Origin: Clostridia bacterium
GTDB lineage: Bacteria; Bacillota; Clostridia; Oscillospirales; CAG-382
Assembly (NCBI GenBank): GCA_017646185.1
Contig: JAGCNA010000068.1
Location: 1-12,177, forward strand
Length of the DNA: 12,177 nucleotides
Direction of reading: 5' to 3'
In this document: positions 1-7,321 of the stretch, one piece after another
Numbering within the stretch: the first letter of the stretch is position 1
How the letters are laid out: each line of letters starts with the position of its first letter
Notes under the pieces: generated by a model
Seen by the model: the letters and a program-made list of their open reading frames with translations, nothing else
Database searches by the model: none
Told to the model about the DNA's origin: nothing
Program-made: the position numbers and the translations under genes

Positions 1-129
1 AAAGCAGAGCTTACCATTCCCTCCGAATCCGGCTGGACGCTGGACGGAGAAGACGGCGGAAAGTTTTCTACCGTTTCCTTTGATATTCCCAAGAAAAAGC
101 TGCTGCTTCTTTCGGAAAGTAAAAAATGA
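1..129 (+). CDS. C-terminal end of an unidentified protein (partial)
   Basis: Frame 1 is open from the first base to a TGA at 127-129 and encodes the last 42 residues of a protein that begins outside the window. The tail contains a Gly/Asp-rich turn (GWTLDGEDGG), a short beta-like stretch (FSTVSFDIP) and a basic, Leu-rich end (KKKLLLLSESKK). Codon choice matches lepA downstream, and the gene stops 17 bp before the lepA start, so the two are probably co-transcribed. The GW...DG spacing loosely recalls the final beta domain of some surface or glycan-related proteins, but this is too little to name a family. Function unknown. Confidence 0.6.
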   Translation, partial: KAELTIPSESGWTLDGEDGGKFSTVSFDIPKKKLLLLSESKK

Positions 130-146
130 CAGGAAGATATTAATTT

Positions 147-1955
147 ATGTACGATATAAGCAAAATCAGAAATTTTTCTATAGTAGCTCACATAGACCAC
201 GGCAAAAGTACCCTTGCCGACCGTTTGCTTGAGCATACCCGCGCGGTTTCCGCCCGTGAGGTTGGCGAGCAGATGCTTGACAATATGGATCTTGAAAAAG
301 AACGTGGAATAACCATTAAAGCCCGCGCCGTACGGTTTGATTATCAGGCAGACGACGGCAACACTTATTCCATGAACCTTATTGATACTCCGGGCCACGT
401 AGACTTTACCTACGAGGTTTCCCGTTCTCTCAAGGCGTGTGAGGGGGCTATACTTATAGTTGATGCCACCCAAGGCATACAGGCGCAGACACTTGCAAAC
501 GCATATCTCGCCATTGATAATGACTTGGAGATAGTTCCCGTTATTAACAAGATAGACCTTCCCTCTGCGGATATTCAGGGTGCCAAGGATGAATTGGAAG
601 AGATAATAGGTATTCCCGCAGACAACGCACCCGAAATAAGCTCAAAAATGGGTACAAACATTAAAGACGTACTGGAAAGAGTGGTTGCGGACGTACCTGC
701 ACCTACGGGGGATGTTAACGCACCTCTTAAGGCGCTTATATTCGATTCTTTCTACGATTCCTACAAGGGCGTTATAGTATATTTCCGAGTAAACGAAGGC
801 AGTGTAGGCGTTGGGGACAAGGTTAAAATGTTCCACACCGGCGCTGTGTTTGATATAGTGGAAGTGGGCACCATGTCTGCTTTTTCCCTTGAACCGAGAG
901 ATCGTCTTTACGCAGGCGAGGTAGGTTATCTTACCGCCAGCATTAAAAATATTGCAGATACTAAGGTGGGCGATACTATCGTTTCCGCAGATGACCCTGC
1001 CCCCACTCCCCTGCCCGGATTTAAAAAAGCTATGCCTATGGTTTTTGCGGGCATTTATCCTGCAGACGGAGCGAAATACGGCGATCTTAAGGACGCTATT
1101 GAAAAGTTGCAGCTTAATGACGCTTCCTTTGTGTTCGAACCCGAAACCTCTATTGCTTTGGGATTTGGTTTCAGATGCGGTTTCCTTGGTCTTTTGCATA
1201 TGGACGTTATTGAGGAAAGACTTGAAAGAGAATTTAACCTTGACCTTATTACCACCGCACCCAGCGTTATATACGAAATAACCCTTAAAAACGGACAGGT
1301 TGTGATGATAGACAACCCTACCAACTACCCTGCCCCTGAAGAAATTGAAACCACCCGTGAACCTATTGTAAAGGCATCCATAATAACTCCTCCCGAATAC
1401 GTGGGTGCGGTTATGGAGCTTTGTCAGGACAGACGCGGTACGTTTATAGATATGAAGTATATTCATACCGACCGAGCTGAACTGCACTATGATATGCCGC
1501 TTAACGAGATTGTTTACGATTTCTTCGATTCCCTTAAATCCCGCACGAGAGGCTACGCTTCTCTGGATTACGAGCCCAACGGATATCAGGTTTCCAAGCT
1601 TGTTAAGCTGGATATACTGCTGAACGGCGACGTTATTGACGCACTTTCCTTTATCGTACACGCGGACAAGGCGTACGCAAGAGCGAGAAAAATATGCGAA
1701 AAGCTAAAAGACCACATTCCCCGCCAGTTGTTTGAAATTCCCGTTCAGGCGGCGATCGGCGGAAAGATCATTGCCCGTGAAACCGTAAAGGCTATGAGAA
1801 AAGACGTACTTGCCAAATGTTACGGCGGCGATATTACCAGAAAGAAAAAGCTGCTTGAAAAACAGAAGGAAGGTAAAAAGCGTATGCGCACCTTCGGTAC
1901 CGTGGAAGTACCTCAGGAAGCGTTTATGGCTGTGCTTAAATTGGACGATGAGTAG
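147..1955 (+). CDS. lepA: Elongation factor 4 (LepA), ribosomal back-translocase GTPase
   Basis: LepA is a ribosome-associated GTPase that can back-translocate stalled ribosomes and assists translation and ribosome assembly under ionic stress. At 602 residues it has the usual family length of about 600. GTPase motifs are intact: G1 AHIDHGKST at residues 14-22, switch I region with RGITI near 53-57, DTPGH at 80-84 and NKID at 134-137. The LepA-specific C-terminal domain is present, ending with YGGDITRKKKLLEKQKEGKK and a basic RMR. No EF-G domain IV is present, as expected. The ATG at 147 follows an AGGAAGA ribosome site at 131-137. The stop overlaps the hemW start by 8 bp, a classic Firmicutes arrangement. 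Identification is by motif and overall sequence; nothing looks damaged. Confidence 0.98.
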   Translation: MYDISKIRNFSIVAHIDHGKSTLADRLLEHTRAVSAREVGEQMLDNMDLEKERGITIKARAVRFDYQADDGNTYSMNLIDTPGHVDFTYEVSRSLKACEGAILIVDATQGIQAQTLANAYLAIDNDLEIVPVINKIDLPSADIQGAKDELEEIIGIPADNAPEISSKMGTNIKDVLERVVADVPAPTGDVNAPLKALIFDSFYDSYKGVIVYFRVNEGSVGVGDKVKMFHTGAVFDIVEVGTMSAFSLEPRDRLYAGEVGYLTASIKNIADTKVGDTIVSADDPAPTPLPGFKKAMPMVFAGIYPADGAKYGDLKDAIEKLQLNDASFVFEPETSIALGFGFRCGFLGLLHMDVIEERLEREFNLDLITTAPSVIYEITLKNGQVVMIDNPTNYPAPEEIETTREPIVKASIITPPEYVGAVMELCQDRRGTFIDMKYIHTDRAELHYDMPLNEIVYDFFDSLKSRTRGYASLDYEPNGYQVSKLVKLDILLNGDVIDALSFIVHADKAYARARKICEKLKDHIPRQLFEIPVQAAIGGKIIARETVKAMRKDVLAKCYGGDITRKKKLLEKQKEGKKRMRTFGTVEVPQEAFMAVLKLDDE

Positions 1956-2979
1956 TATTTACGTTCATATTCCCTTTTGTGTAAATAAATGCCCCTATTG
2001 CGCCTTTGTTTCCAGCGATAGCTTTGATGACGACGAATTGGATTTCGAATACCAAAGAGTAAAGACGGATATGCTATATGCATCCCATCTGCGTCCCGTA
2101 GCGGAAACGGTGTATTTCGGCGGCGGGACTCCTCCCGTTATCGGAATAAGCAGACTTACGGGGCTTATTCAGTACGCCAAAGAAATTTTCCAAATCCCCG
2201 AAAATGCGGAAATAACCTGCGAGGTTAACCCCAAAACCGTAAACTACGAGTTTTTAAAGCAAATGAAGGAAGCGGGGTTCAACCGTCTTTCTATGGGCGT
2301 TCAATCTCTCAACGACGAATCTTTAAGGATTTTGGGACGTATTCACGATGCGGAAGATGCGGTTAAAGCATTTAAGGAAGCCAGAAAAGCGGGATTTGAC
2401 AATATTTCCTGCGATCTGATGTTTGCTCTGCCGAACCAGACTTTGGAGATGGTGGAAGCGGACGTACGCAAAATGCTGGAATTACAGCCCGACCATATAT
2501 CCCTTTACCCCCTTTCCATTGAGCACGGCACCTTCTTTTATGCGGCAAACGTACAAAAGGCGGATGAAAACACGGAATACGCCATGTACAAGCTTATATG
2601 CCACATGCTGAAGGAAGCGGGATATATTCACTATGAGGTTTCCAACTACTGTCTGCCGGGAAAAGAATCCCGCCACAATATAAATTATTGGAAGGGCGGA
2701 GAATATATCGGCTGCGGCCACGGAAGCCACAGCTATGCCGCAGGGTACCGCTTTAACTACACGGGATATATGGAGCAGATTACCGAAAAAGATGCGGTTG
2801 AAGAAAAAATAATGCTGGGACTCCGTCTTGCCGAGGGAATTGAAGCAGACGAAGAAACGGCAAAAAAGATTAAAAAGTATATAGACGCAGGATATGCGGA
2901 ATACACGGACGGCAGGCTGAAGCTGACCGAGGACGGATTCTGGATATCCAACGCAATTATCGGCGATATATTGGTTTGA
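1948..2979 (+). CDS. hemW: HemW-like radical SAM heme chaperone (coproporphyrinogen III oxidase-like)
   Basis: HemW proteins are radical-SAM relatives of HemN that bind heme and hand it to respiratory enzymes; many were misannotated as oxygen-independent coproporphyrinogen III oxidase. The start at 1948 is chosen because HIPFC follows within ten residues, as in family members; an in-frame ATG at 1810 would add lepA-overlapping nonsense. The cluster motif is C11-x3-C15-x2-C18 followed by AF, lacking the extra Cys of true HemN (CxxxCxxCxC). GGGTP is at 58-62, CEVNP at 91-95, RLSMGVQS at 113-120, and a winged-helix end (LKLTEDGF) near the C terminus. At 343 residues it is some 30-40 shorter than typical, apparently trimmed in the C-terminal domain. 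The ATG lies inside lepA with no clear ribosome site, so translation is probably coupled to lepA. Confidence 0.93.
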   Translation: MSSIYVHIPFCVNKCPYCAFVSSDSFDDDELDFEYQRVKTDMLYASHLRPVAETVYFGGGTPPVIGISRLTGLIQYAKEIFQIPENAEITCEVNPKTVNYEFLKQMKEAGFNRLSMGVQSLNDESLRILGRIHDAEDAVKAFKEARKAGFDNISCDLMFALPNQTLEMVEADVRKMLELQPDHISLYPLSIEHGTFFYAANVQKADENTEYAMYKLICHMLKEAGYIHYEVSNYCLPGKESRHNINYWKGGEYIGCGHGSHSYAAGYRFNYTGYMEQITEKDAVEEKIMLGLRLAEGIEADEETAKKIKKYIDAGYAEYTDGRLKLTEDGFWISNAIIGDILV

Positions 2980-2987
2980 CAGCGATG

Positions 2988-3017
2988 TGCACAAACGGTA
3001 TATGCCGTTTTTGTGCA
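2988..3017 (+). terminator. Hairpin downstream of hemW, possible weak terminator
   Basis: TGCACAAACGG (2988-2998) pairs with CCGTTTTTGTGCA (3005-3017) around a short loop, leaving a two-T bulge. It begins 9 bp after the hemW stop. There is no clean T-run after the stem, so termination would be weak; it may instead protect the 3' end of the lepA-hemW transcript. Confidence 0.45.
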
Positions 3018-3068
3018 ATATACAATATAAATACGGGACAAAATTGAGATGAAATTTGGGAAAGTGCG

Positions 3069-3077
3069 TGTTATAAT
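3069..3077 (+). promoter_or_regulatory. Extended -10 promoter upstream of gtrA
   Basis: TGTTATAAT is a perfect extended -10 element (TGnTATAAT), 75 bp before the gtrA start. A TTGAGA at 3044-3049 resembles a -35 box but sits 22 bp away, too far for normal sigma-A spacing; extended -10 promoters can work without a -35. It is the only convincing promoter I see between hemW and the phage genes, so it may drive gtrA and, by read-through, the structural module. Confidence 0.55.
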
Positions 3078-3108
3078 GATTTACGTGAGGTAAAGAAACA
3101 CAGTGCTT

Positions 3109-3140
3109 TCCGTGCCACTTACTTAAAAGCGACGTACGGA
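3109..3140 (+). promoter_or_regulatory. Leader stem that could mask the gtrA ribosome site
   Basis: In the gtrA leader TCCGTGC (3109-3115) can pair with GTACGGA (3134-3140), a 7-bp stem with one G-U pair and an 18-nt loop. The right arm contains the first half of the gtrA ribosome site (GGAGAA, 3138-3143). A competing pairing of AGGTAA (3088-3093) with TTACTT (3119-3124) is possible. I recognise no known riboswitch class here. Confidence 0.3.
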
Positions 3141-3152
3141 GAAATATTTAAA

Positions 3153-3581
3153 ATGAAAAAGATCTTTAACTTGCTGTTTTGCACCGAAAAAGGAAAATAT
3201 CTTGTGGTGGGCGGCTTAACAACTCTGGTATCCATACTGGCGTTCTGGGTAGCGTTTTACCTTTTGGATTTAAACGATACGGTATCGACTGTTGTAAAAA
3301 ACGTTGCCGGAATTGCCTTTGCATACCTTCCCAACCGCATCTGGGTGTTTGACAGCAAAAATAAATCCGCGGCGGCGGTTTCAAAGGAGAGTGTACTCTT
3401 TTTTGTTACACGCATAGCGGTGATGCTGCTGGATATGATCTTTATGGCATTTTTACCCGCACTGCTTTCATTCCTGCCCTATGCTTCCCTTATCGCCACG
3501 GTAGTATCTTCCGTGCTGTGCCTTATTATTAATTATATCGCCAGCAAGATCTACATTTTTACCAGCAAGGAGAAAAAATGA
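3153..3581 (+). CDS. GtrA-family small membrane protein
   Basis: This 142-residue protein has four hydrophobic segments (about residues 16-38, 48-65, 82-103 and 112-133) separated by short charged loops and a basic end, the layout of the GtrA family (PF04138 type). Members act in the inner membrane with glycosyltransferases, often as flippases for lipid-linked sugars; phage-borne members help modify host surface glycans and exclude other phages. The NRIWVF and NYIASKIYIF segments match family style. The start has GGAGAA at 3138-3143. Its TGA overlaps the next ATG (ATGA, 3578-3581), so it is translationally linked to the phage terminase gene. No glycosyltransferase partner lies in the window. 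Whether the gene belongs to the host or to the phage element is open. Confidence 0.85.
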   Translation: MKKIFNLLFCTEKGKYLVVGGLTTLVSILAFWVAFYLLDLNDTVSTVVKNVAGIAFAYLPNRIWVFDSKNKSAAAVSKESVLFFVTRIAVMLLDMIFMAFLPALLSFLPYASLIATVVSSVLCLIINYIASKIYIFTSKEKK

Positions 3582-3988
3582 CTTTTGTGAGTCAGAACAA
3601 ACCAAATAACCGAAAGCCGCCCTACAAGGCGGTTTTTTCATGCCCTGAAGAGTGTGCGGAAAGGATTAATTGCTATTTTTCCCAATATCTGCCCGAACAC
3701 ACGGAAGAAGTGGCAGACGTTGAGGCATTGGCAGATTTTCTCTCCTGCACACGATCCGATATTTTTGAAATGATGTCGGATAAAAAATATTCGCCCGCGG
3801 TTTCACGGGCAATGAACAGAATAGCTTTTATTAAAAAACAGCTTGCTTTTAAAGGGAAAATCCCGGCGGCTGTTTTTGTATTTGATATGAAAAACAACCA
3901 TTCATACAAGGACAAACCGGACTTTGGCGATAGTTCGGAAAAAAGCACGGTGATATTAAAAGGAGAAGCAGGAAAATGGGGCAACTGA
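3578..3988 (+). CDS. terS: Phage terminase small subunit (DNA recognition)
   Basis: Small terminases recognise phage DNA and pass it to the large subunit for cutting and packaging. This 136-residue protein fits the Firmicutes phage family: an N-terminal segment (SCPEECAERINCYFSQY, about 21-37), a helix-turn-helix-like section (VEALADFLSCTRSDIFEM, about 48-65), a long helix with KYSPAVSRAMNRIAFIKKQL, and the near-diagnostic FDMKNNHSYKDK at about 102-113, matching the LKNNxGYKDK signature of these proteins. The ATG at 3578 has AAGGAG at 3567-3572 with 5-nt spacing, so the start is well supported even though it overlaps gtrA. A terminator-like hairpin lies inside codons 12-21. The 3' end overlaps terL by 13 bp. 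Confidence 0.82.
   Translation: MTFVSQNKPNNRKPPYKAVFSCPEECAERINCYFSQYLPEHTEEVADVEALADFLSCTRSDIFEMMSDKKYSPAVSRAMNRIAFIKKQLAFKGKIPAAVFVFDMKNNHSYKDKPDFGDSSEKSTVILKGEAGKWGN
3613..3638 (+). terminator. Terminator-like hairpin inside the start of terS
   Basis: CCGCC (3617-3621) pairs perfectly with GGCGG (3628-3632) around a 6-nt loop, followed by six T (3633-3638); AAA at 3613-3615 precedes the stem. This is a textbook intrinsic terminator, 36 bp past the gtrA stop, yet it lies within the terS frame and encodes residues that fit the family N terminus. It could end gtrA transcripts unless terS is being translated. Confidence 0.65.
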
Positions 3989-5328
3989 CAATAACCCTGC
4001 GCCCAAACAAAAAGCAGGAGGATTTCTTTAACTCACAGCACAGATATACCGCATACGGCGGCGCAAGAGGCGGCGGAAAAAGCTGGGCGATGCGTACAAA
4101 ATTTGTACTCCTTGCTTTAAAGCATCCCGGTATACAAATACTCTTGCTGCGGCGCACTTTGGGAGAATTAAGGGATAACCATATTGTGCCGCTTCTGAAA
4201 ATGCTGGCTGATACGGCGGTATACAGCGAAACCAAAAAGGAATTTTTGTTCCCCAACGGTTCGAGAATAAAGCTTGGGTATTGCGACGGAGAGCAGGACG
4301 TTTTGCAATACCAAGGTCAGGCTTACGAGATTATAGGTATGGAGGAAGCTACCCATTTTACCTATTTTCAGTTCCAATGTCTTACGGAATGCAACAGATA
4401 TTCGGGTAATATGAAAGAACAGTTCCGCCCCAGAATGTATTTTACCTGCAACCCCGGAGGAGTGGGACACGATTGGGTGAAGCGGCTGTTTATCGACAAG
4501 CTGTACCGCGACGGAGAAAACCCCGCAGACTACCGCTTTATTCAAAGTCTTGTATTCGATAACAAATATCTTACTGAGAACGACCCCGATTACGTAAACG
4601 CCCTATCTGCCTTGCCCGATGCAAGAAAAAGAGCCATGCTTTACGGCGATTGGGATGCTTTTGAAGGGGCGTTTTTCCCCGAATTTGATCCGAGAATACA
4701 CGTGGTAAGAGATGCGGTTATACCCAAAAACGCTTTTCTGTTCCGCGCCCTTGATTACGGTCTGGATATGACGAGCTGTTTGTGGTGCGCCGCAGACGGT
4801 AAAGGAAACATTACCGTATACAGAGAATTCAACGCACCGAATCTGATATTATCCCAAGCCGCCGCAGAGATTTGCGCCCGTACACCTGCTGAAGAAAAAA
4901 TACGTTATACCGTTGCTTCACCCGACCTTTGGAACAGAAGGCAGGAAAGCGGTAAAAGCGGGTTTGATATTCTTAATTCAAACGGATTAAAGGGGCTTAT
5001 TAAGGCAAATAACGCCCGTATACCCGGTTGGCGTGCGGTAAGAGAATATCTTAACCCGAAAGACGGGAAAAGCCGTCTTGCCATATCCCACAGCTGTGCC
5101 GAGCTGATACGCTGTCTGCCCCTTTTACGGTTTGACGAAAAGGTGCGGGAGGATGCTTCTTCACAGCCCCATGACATTACCCACGCACCCGAGGCTTTAA
5201 GATATGCCCTTATGTCCAGAGAGCCTACGGCAAAAAGCAAGATCACACCCAAATTCCGAAGAAGTCTGTATTCCTTTGAATCACCGCAAAGAAACGAGGG
5301 CTACGACGGAATTATACAATACGATTAG
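3976..5328 (+). CDS. terL: Phage terminase large subunit (packaging ATPase and nuclease)
   Basis: TerL is the motor that pumps DNA into the prohead at the portal and cuts it. The 450-residue protein shows an N-terminal ATPase with Walker A GGARGGGKS (28-36), Walker B-like IIGMEEATHF (119-128) with the catalytic acidic pair E123-E124, and a coupling motif FTCNPGG (156-162). The C-terminal RNase H-like nuclease shows the expected acidic residues D250 (RALDYG), D317 (ASPDLW) and D420 (PHDITHAPEALRYA). Length and motifs fit the Terminase_3/Terminase_6 type seen in Firmicutes phages. AAAAGGAG at 3958-3965 precedes the ATG, which lies 13 bp inside terS. Everything needed for activity appears present. 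Confidence 0.97.
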   Translation: MGQLTITLRPNKKQEDFFNSQHRYTAYGGARGGGKSWAMRTKFVLLALKHPGIQILLLRRTLGELRDNHIVPLLKMLADTAVYSETKKEFLFPNGSRIKLGYCDGEQDVLQYQGQAYEIIGMEEATHFTYFQFQCLTECNRYSGNMKEQFRPRMYFTCNPGGVGHDWVKRLFIDKLYRDGENPADYRFIQSLVFDNKYLTENDPDYVNALSALPDARKRAMLYGDWDAFEGAFFPEFDPRIHVVRDAVIPKNAFLFRALDYGLDMTSCLWCAADGKGNITVYREFNAPNLILSQAAAEICARTPAEEKIRYTVASPDLWNRRQESGKSGFDILNSNGLKGLIKANNARIPGWRAVREYLNPKDGKSRLAISHSCAELIRCLPLLRFDEKVREDASSQPHDITHAPEALRYALMSREPTAKSKITPKFRRSLYSFESPQRNEGYDGIIQYD

Positions 5329-5336
5329 GAGATAAA

Positions 5337-6863
5337 ATGAAATTCAAAAAGCAAAAAGCCTATACAGAGGAGTGGGCGCTGTATGAAAAAGGCAAGGAAT
5401 ACAACCGTTCGATCGGTCTGTACGACGAGGTGGATACCAACGAAAGATTTTACCGCGGCGACCAATGGACGGGCGTAGCCGCTTCGGGATTGCCCACACC
5501 GGTTTTCAATTTCTTTAAACGGATTATCGATTACTACATTTCCAATATCGCTTCCAGCGCTGTTAAAATGAATTTTCGGTACGCCTCTCCCCTTCCCAGG
5601 CTTTCTATCGAAGAAGAGGAAAGGATAAACGAAACTCTTAAAAGCGTATCCGAAAACCGCTGGGAAAAGCTTAAGATGGATAAGCTTATTTCCGATTCCC
5701 TTTACGATGCGGCGGTTACGGGAGATGCCGTTGCCTACACTTATTGGGATCCTTCCGTAAAGACCGGTCAGGCGTATACGGGGGATTTTAAGACGGTGCT
5801 TATTGATAACACCAACGTATTCTTCGGTAATCCCAACAGCGTTTCCGTGCAGACACAGCCATATATACTTATTTCCGGCAGAGAGCTTGTAAGCGAGCTT
5901 CGCAAGCAGGCGGAAAAAGCGGGAGTTTCAAAAGAAAATATCGCACTTATTGTTCCCGACAGCGACACCGACGGTTTTGCGGGGGATATGTCGGAAAAGG
6001 AGCTGGAAAACACAAAGTGCGTAACCCTTATAAAGCTGTGGAAAAACGACGATGGCAAGGTGATGTACAGAAAATCGGTTAAGGATACCGTTATTATCGG
6101 CGATACGGACACGGGGCTTACCTTGTATCCTCTGGCGTACTTCAGCTGGACCAGAGTGAAAAACAGCTGGCACGGACGCGCCGTGGGAACGGGACTTGTT
6201 GATAACCAGATATTTATAAACAAGGGCTATGCCATGGTTATGAAGCATATGATGGACACCGCATTTTCCAAAGTGATATACGATTCCACGGTTATTGAGG
6301 ATTGGTCCAACAAGGTTGGCGAGGCGGTGGCTGTAAACGGCCCTATTGAAAACGTGGCGGCGGTGCTTAACAGCGGAAGTATGCAAAGCGGTATGCTGGA
6401 CGTTATAAATATGGCGATAAGCCACACAAAGGATTTTCTGGGGGCGACGGATTCTGCTTTGGGCAGTGAAAGAGCCGACAACACCTCTGCTATCATTGCG
6501 TTGCAGCAGGCGTCTGCACAGCCCCTTGAAAACGTGAGAAGAGCGCTTTACCAATTTATCGAAGATATAGGTCTTATATGGCTTAACTTTATGTTTGCCT
6601 ATTATGCGGACGAAAGACTTTTGCCCACCCAAGGCGGTGAGTACGAGGCCTTCCCCTTTTCACACTACAGAGAGGCGTTGTTTGAGTGTAATATCGACGT
6701 GGGTGCCTCCGGCTGGTGGTCGGAGGTAACCGCAGTAAACACTTTGGACAATCTGCTTAAAATGGGACTTATTAACACCAAGCAATACCTTGAACGGTTG
6801 CCCGAAAACATTATTCCCCGCAAAAAAGAGCTTATAGAAAGTATACAAACGGAGGTTTTATGA
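5337..6863 (+). CDS. Phage portal protein
   Basis: The portal forms the dodecameric channel at one capsid vertex and docks the terminase. This 508-residue protein starts with a charged segment followed by ERFYRGDQW (36-44) and GLPTPVFNFFKRIIDYYISN (51-70), a pattern typical of portals of clostridial phages with P22-like heads. A middle VFFGNPNS motif lies in the clip/wing region, and DVGASGWWSEVTAVNTLDNL (454-473) near the end matches the conserved C-terminal stretch of the same family. Size is normal. The GGAG ribosome site (5328-5331) overlaps the terL stop codon, and the last four bases (ATGA) are shared with the scaffold gene. Identification is by pattern and by position between terL and the capsid genes. 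Confidence 0.93.
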   Translation: MKFKKQKAYTEEWALYEKGKEYNRSIGLYDEVDTNERFYRGDQWTGVAASGLPTPVFNFFKRIIDYYISNIASSAVKMNFRYASPLPRLSIEEEERINETLKSVSENRWEKLKMDKLISDSLYDAAVTGDAVAYTYWDPSVKTGQAYTGDFKTVLIDNTNVFFGNPNSVSVQTQPYILISGRELVSELRKQAEKAGVSKENIALIVPDSDTDGFAGDMSEKELENTKCVTLIKLWKNDDGKVMYRKSVKDTVIIGDTDTGLTLYPLAYFSWTRVKNSWHGRAVGTGLVDNQIFINKGYAMVMKHMMDTAFSKVIYDSTVIEDWSNKVGEAVAVNGPIENVAAVLNSGSMQSGMLDVINMAISHTKDFLGATDSALGSERADNTSAIIALQQASAQPLENVRRALYQFIEDIGLIWLNFMFAYYADERLLPTQGGEYEAFPFSHYREALFECNIDVGASGWWSEVTAVNTLDNLLKMGLINTKQYLERLPENIIPRKKELIESIQTEVL

Positions 6864-7297
6864 AAGAACAGGATATTTTGACAATGATTACCGAAATGGC
6901 AAAGGAGGAAGGCACCACGGCAGAAGAACTGCTTGAAGCCATAAAGGCGGAAAGGCACACAAAAAAGCAATCCGATGCAGTTAACAAGGACGTGGAAAAA
7001 TTCAAAAAGCTGTTTCCCGATGTGCTTCCCGCAGATATTCCCGACGAGGTGTGGGACGAGGTGGCAAGCGGCACTTCCCTTTCCGCCGCATACGCTTTGT
7101 ATCTTTGCAAGACCCAAAACAACGACGCAAAGGCACATTATGTAAACGAAGAAAACCAGCGCAGAAGCGCTCCCGCCGGCAAAGAAGCGGATACCGAGCA
7201 GACCTTCACCCCCGAGCAGGTGGAAGATATGTCGGACGAAAACGTTAAAAAGAATTTTAAACATATTATACGTTCCATTAAGAACTGGAAACTTTAA
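6860..7297 (+). CDS. Capsid scaffolding protein
   Basis: This 145-residue, highly charged and mostly helical protein sits between portal and major capsid, the normal place for a scaffold that templates prohead assembly and is then removed. Residues 1-55 are an acidic/basic helix (AKEEGTTAEELLEAIKAE); FPDVLPADIPDEVWDEVASG (51-70) and the following SLSAAYALYL match the conserved centre of Firmicutes phage scaffolds. The end, FTPEQVEDMSDENVKKNF then a basic Trp-containing helix, matches their conserved capsid-binding tail. GGAGG at 6851-6855 gives the start. No protease gene is nearby, so removal may be by intact exit, as in P22, rather than by proteolysis (inference). Confidence 0.82.
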   Translation: MKEQDILTMITEMAKEEGTTAEELLEAIKAERHTKKQSDAVNKDVEKFKKLFPDVLPADIPDEVWDEVASGTSLSAAYALYLCKTQNNDAKAHYVNEENQRRSAPAGKEADTEQTFTPEQVEDMSDENVKKNFKHIIRSIKNWKL

Positions 7298-7321
7298 AAA
7301 ATTAAAAGGAGAAAATGAAAA

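Noticed and set aside
642..1661. A 339-codon minus-strand frame inside lepA
   Set aside because: It is fully antisense to a highly conserved gene, with a basic, Asn/His-rich translation and no domain signature.
1810..1947. Possible 46-codon N-terminal extension of hemW
   Set aside because: It lies inside lepA in another frame and has no similarity to HemW; the family starts just before HIPFC, matching the ATG at 1948.
3640..3642. ATG right after the 3613-3638 terminator as the true terS start
   Set aside because: It is out of frame with terS. The ATG at 3578 has a good ribosome site, and residues before the hairpin end fit the family.
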